Shown here in pieces: positions 4,302 through 6,153 of a stretch of DNA of 6,153 nt. A program made the position numbers and the translations under genes. Under the pieces are notes generated by a model. The model was not told the DNA's origin. It was given only the letters and a program-made list of their open reading frames with translations, and made no database searches. The DNA is from Treponema sp. (GTDB lineage: Bacteria; Spirochaetota; Spirochaetia; Treponematales; Breznakiellaceae), in contig JAITBO010000240.1 of the NCBI GenBank assembly GCA_031283505.1, positions 1 to 6,153 on the forward strand, written 5' to 3'. Within the stretch, counting starts at the first letter, position 1, and each line of letters begins with the position of its first letter.

Positions 4302-6153
4302 AAAAGCCCTCCTAAACCTGTAAGGCTTCCAAGCTGGTAGACCGCGGCGCAGACGGCCCAGCCCAGGACCAGGAGAAACACCGCCTCAAAACCCAGCCAT
4401 TTCCAGCCTATTTCCGCGCGGATCGTCGCCAGCGCGGCAAAACAGGGGGGAATGATCAGGGTGAAGAGCATGAACACCAGCGCCGAGAGGGGGCTCATCT
4501 CCGGGTCCTGCCGTATGGCCTCCCTAAGCCCCTCGCTTTCTTCGGTTTCCTCCGCTCCCACCCGGTAGAGTATCCCCAGGGTGGAGACGATCACCTCCTT
4601 GGCGGCAAAGCCCGTCACCGAGGCCGCGGCCAGCTTCCACCCAAAGCCCATGGGCCGGAACAGGGGGGCGATGAACCTGCCGAGTTGCCCGGCATAGCTG
4701 TGCTCCAGCGCCGCCTCCGCCGCAAGGACCGGGTCCGCGGCTTCGCCGGGGGAGGGCTCGTACGCGGGGAAATTGGTGATGGCCCAGATGAGAATCGCCG
4801 AGGCCAGGATGATGGTCCCGGCCTTTTTGACGTACAGCCAGGTCTTTTCCCCGACGTGCCAGAGTATGCCCCGCAAAGTTGGGGCGCGGTAGGGTGGAAG
4901 CTCCATCACAAAAGGCGTGGGGTCCCCCCGCAAAACCGTTTTTTTAAGCGCCAACGCGCAGCAGAGGCTGAGGATCACCCCCGCGGCGTAGATCAGCATC
5001 ACCATGCTGCCGGCGCGATCCGGGAAAAAGGCCGCGGCAAGCAGCACGTGAACCGGCAGTTTGGCGCCGCAGCTCATCAGGGGGGTTATGAGGATGGTGA
5101 GGATCCGGTCCCGGGGGCTTTTCAGGGTCCGGGAGGCCATGATCGCCGGAACGGAGCAGCCGAATCCCAGCATCATGGGGAATATGGACTGGCCGTGGAG
5201 CCCGAAGCTGTGGAGCAGCTTGTCCGTGGCAAAGGCGGCCCTGGACATATAGCCCACATCCTCCAGGATCGAAAGGAGGAAAAACAGTATCACTATCAAG
5301 GGGACAAAGGAGAGGACCCCCCCGACCCCGCCGATGATCCCGTCCACCAGAAGGGATCGGACAAGGGAATCGGGCATGGCGTTCAGGATGGACTCGCTCA
5401 GGAAGCCGAAGAAGGATTCCAGGGCGGCCATGGGGTACTCCCCCAGGAGAAAGGTAAGCTGAAAGACGGACCAGAGGGTCAGCACAAATATGGGCAGGGC
5501 CAGGAAGCGGTTCATAATGACCCGGTCCACCGCTTCGGTGACGGAAAAATCGGGTTCCCGCACGATTTTTACCGATTCCCTGAGCGCCCCCCGGATATAG
5601 CCGTACCGCTGTTCGGAAATGATTATCTCCGCGTCCTTGCCGAAGTGCCCTTCGATCCAGTCCACCGCGTCCCTGGCGGCCCCTTCCACCGCCCCGGCGT
5701 TGGGGTGTTCCCGCAGCCGTTCATGGGCGTTGGAGTCCTTCTCCACCAGTTTGATCGCCAGCCAGCGGACGGGATAGCGCTTCGCAAACCCGGGATCTGC
5801 GGCAATGGCGGCCTGAATAGACGCAAGGCGGGCCTCGATCTCGCCGCCGTAGTCCAGCCGCTTGTCCGTGGGCGCCGACGCTTGGGCCGCCACCTGGTCT
5901 ATGGCATCCAGCAGCGCCTCCACCCCCAGGCCGCGGGGCCCCACGGTTTTTATCAACGGGATGCCCAGGGTGAGGGTGAGGTTCGCGTCGTCAATGACTA
6001 TGCCCCTGGCTTCAGCTTCGTCGCTCATGTTCAAGGCGCCGATCACCGGGATGCCCAGTTCCTGAAACTGGAGGCACAGGTAGATATTCCGTTCCAGGTT
6101 GGTGGAGTCCAGCACGTCCACAATGACATCGGGCTTTTCGTCCAGAATAAAGT
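4298..6153 (-). CDS. feoB: Ferrous iron transport protein FeoB (N-terminus outside window)
   Basis: 617 residues are visible, ending at TGA 4298-4300. The frame stays open to the window edge, so roughly the first 80-90 residues, with the G1-G3 GTP-binding motifs, are missing. Visible parts in order: the end of the G domain (DVLDSTNLERNIYL, about 11-24); the G4 motif NMSD (41-44); a G5 region TVGPRGLGVEAL (69-80); the helical GDI-like linker (about 95-200); and the polytopic membrane domain. The two Gate motifs are present, the first with GFGCSVPA (329-336) and MSCGAKLPV (359-367), the second with GFAAKEVIVSTLG (514-526). IPPCFAALATIRAE (567-580) ends the core. Conserved Cys332 and Cys361 lie where Fe(II) passage is proposed. 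FeoB is the GTP-dependent inner-membrane Fe(II) transporter. Estimated full length (about 700 aa) is normal. feoA is not visible and may lie upstream, outside the window. Confidence 0.96.
   Translation of the reverse strand, partial: FILDEKPDVIVDVLDSTNLERNIYLCLQFQELGIPVIGALNMSDEAEARGIVIDDANLTLTLGIPLIKTVGPRGLGVEALLDAIDQVAAQASAPTDKRLDYGGEIEARLASIQAAIAADPGFAKRYPVRWLAIKLVEKDSNAHERLREHPNAGAVEGAARDAVDWIEGHFGKDAEIIISEQRYGYIRGALRESVKIVREPDFSVTEAVDRVIMNRFLALPIFVLTLWSVFQLTFLLGEYPMAALESFFGFLSESILNAMPDSLVRSLLVDGIIGGVGGVLSFVPLIVILFFLLSILEDVGYMSRAAFATDKLLHSFGLHGQSIFPMMLGFGCSVPAIMASRTLKSPRDRILTILITPLMSCGAKLPVHVLLAAAFFPDRAGSMVMLIYAAGVILSLCCALALKKTVLRGDPTPFVMELPPYRAPTLRGILWHVGEKTWLYVKKAGTIILASAILIWAITNFPAYEPSPGEAADPVLAAEAALEHSYAGQLGRFIAPLFRPMGFGWKLAAASVTGFAAKEVIVSTLGILYRVGAEETEESEGLREAIRQDPEMSPLSALVFMLFTLIIPPCFAALATIRAEIGWKWLGFEAVFLLVLGWAVCAAVYQLGSLTGLGGLL
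4307..4313 (-). promoter_or_regulatory. Shine-Dalgarno of the FeoB-associated gene, inside feoB
   Basis: AGGAGGG on the minus strand, 5 nt before the ATG at 4301, formed by the feoB codons for Leu-Gly-Gly near its C-terminus. A strong site at this spacing supports the small ORF being a real, efficiently translated gene coupled to feoB. Confidence 0.75.

Noticed and set aside
6119..6121. GTG as a feoB start codon.
   Set aside because: The frame continues upstream to the window edge with FeoB-like residues (visible as LDEKPDVIVDVLDSTN), and the essential G1-G3 motifs must lie further upstream, so this is an internal Val.

Overview
The window comes from a bacterium with an outer membrane, because it starts inside a TonB-type gene. 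It is probably an anaerobe or facultative anaerobe: it carries a ferrous-iron FeoB transporter with the small Cys-rich FeoB-associated protein, and a remnant that resembles the end of a nitrogenase-type protein. A Treponema-like spirochaete would fit, but that is a guess; no rRNA or housekeeping marker is present. The iron-gene flanks are GC-rich, the IS element is somewhat less so, and the toxin-antitoxin cassette is clearly more AT-rich, which suggests acquired DNA in the middle.

Layout from left to right. Positions 2-403 (+) encode the C-terminal end of a TonB-family protein. Positions 404-529 are non-coding and hold two 21-bp near-identical repeats. An IS66-family insertion sequence of about 2.59 kb follows (about 540-3130). 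Its three standard genes run on the minus strand as tnpA (98 aa), tnpB (115 aa) and tnpC (530 aa, DDE transposase). It appears to have inserted right after the start codon of a small ORF. GGTCAAGT is duplicated on both sides (532-539 and 3131-3138), and joining the flanks restores an open frame with its own ATG and Shine-Dalgarno. The 3' part of this ORF (3131-3305) encodes a peptide resembling the last ~50 residues of nitrogenase component 1-type proteins.

Next, on the minus strand, is a type II toxin-antitoxin operon: a SpoVT/AbrB-type antitoxin (3744-3995) followed by a PIN-domain toxin (3342-3737). It has a textbook sigma-70 promoter (TTGACA, 17 bp, TACAAT) and an 18-bp palindrome between the predicted transcription start and the antitoxin. 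The right third is the Feo iron-uptake operon, also on the minus strand: feoB (4298 to beyond the window edge, N-terminal G1-G3 motifs missing) overlapping by 4 nt (ATGA) a 69-aa FeoB-associated membrane protein (4092-4301).

The two iron-related genes (TonB end and Feo operon) are convergent. The spacer between them has collected an IS66 element, a gene remnant, a toxin-antitoxin cassette and short dispersed repeats. Without the IS and TA cassette it would be only a few hundred bp, so it looks like an insertion-tolerant pocket. No new multi-gene system is evident. The most informative points are the reconstructable ORF interrupted by the IS and the repeat structure of the spacer.
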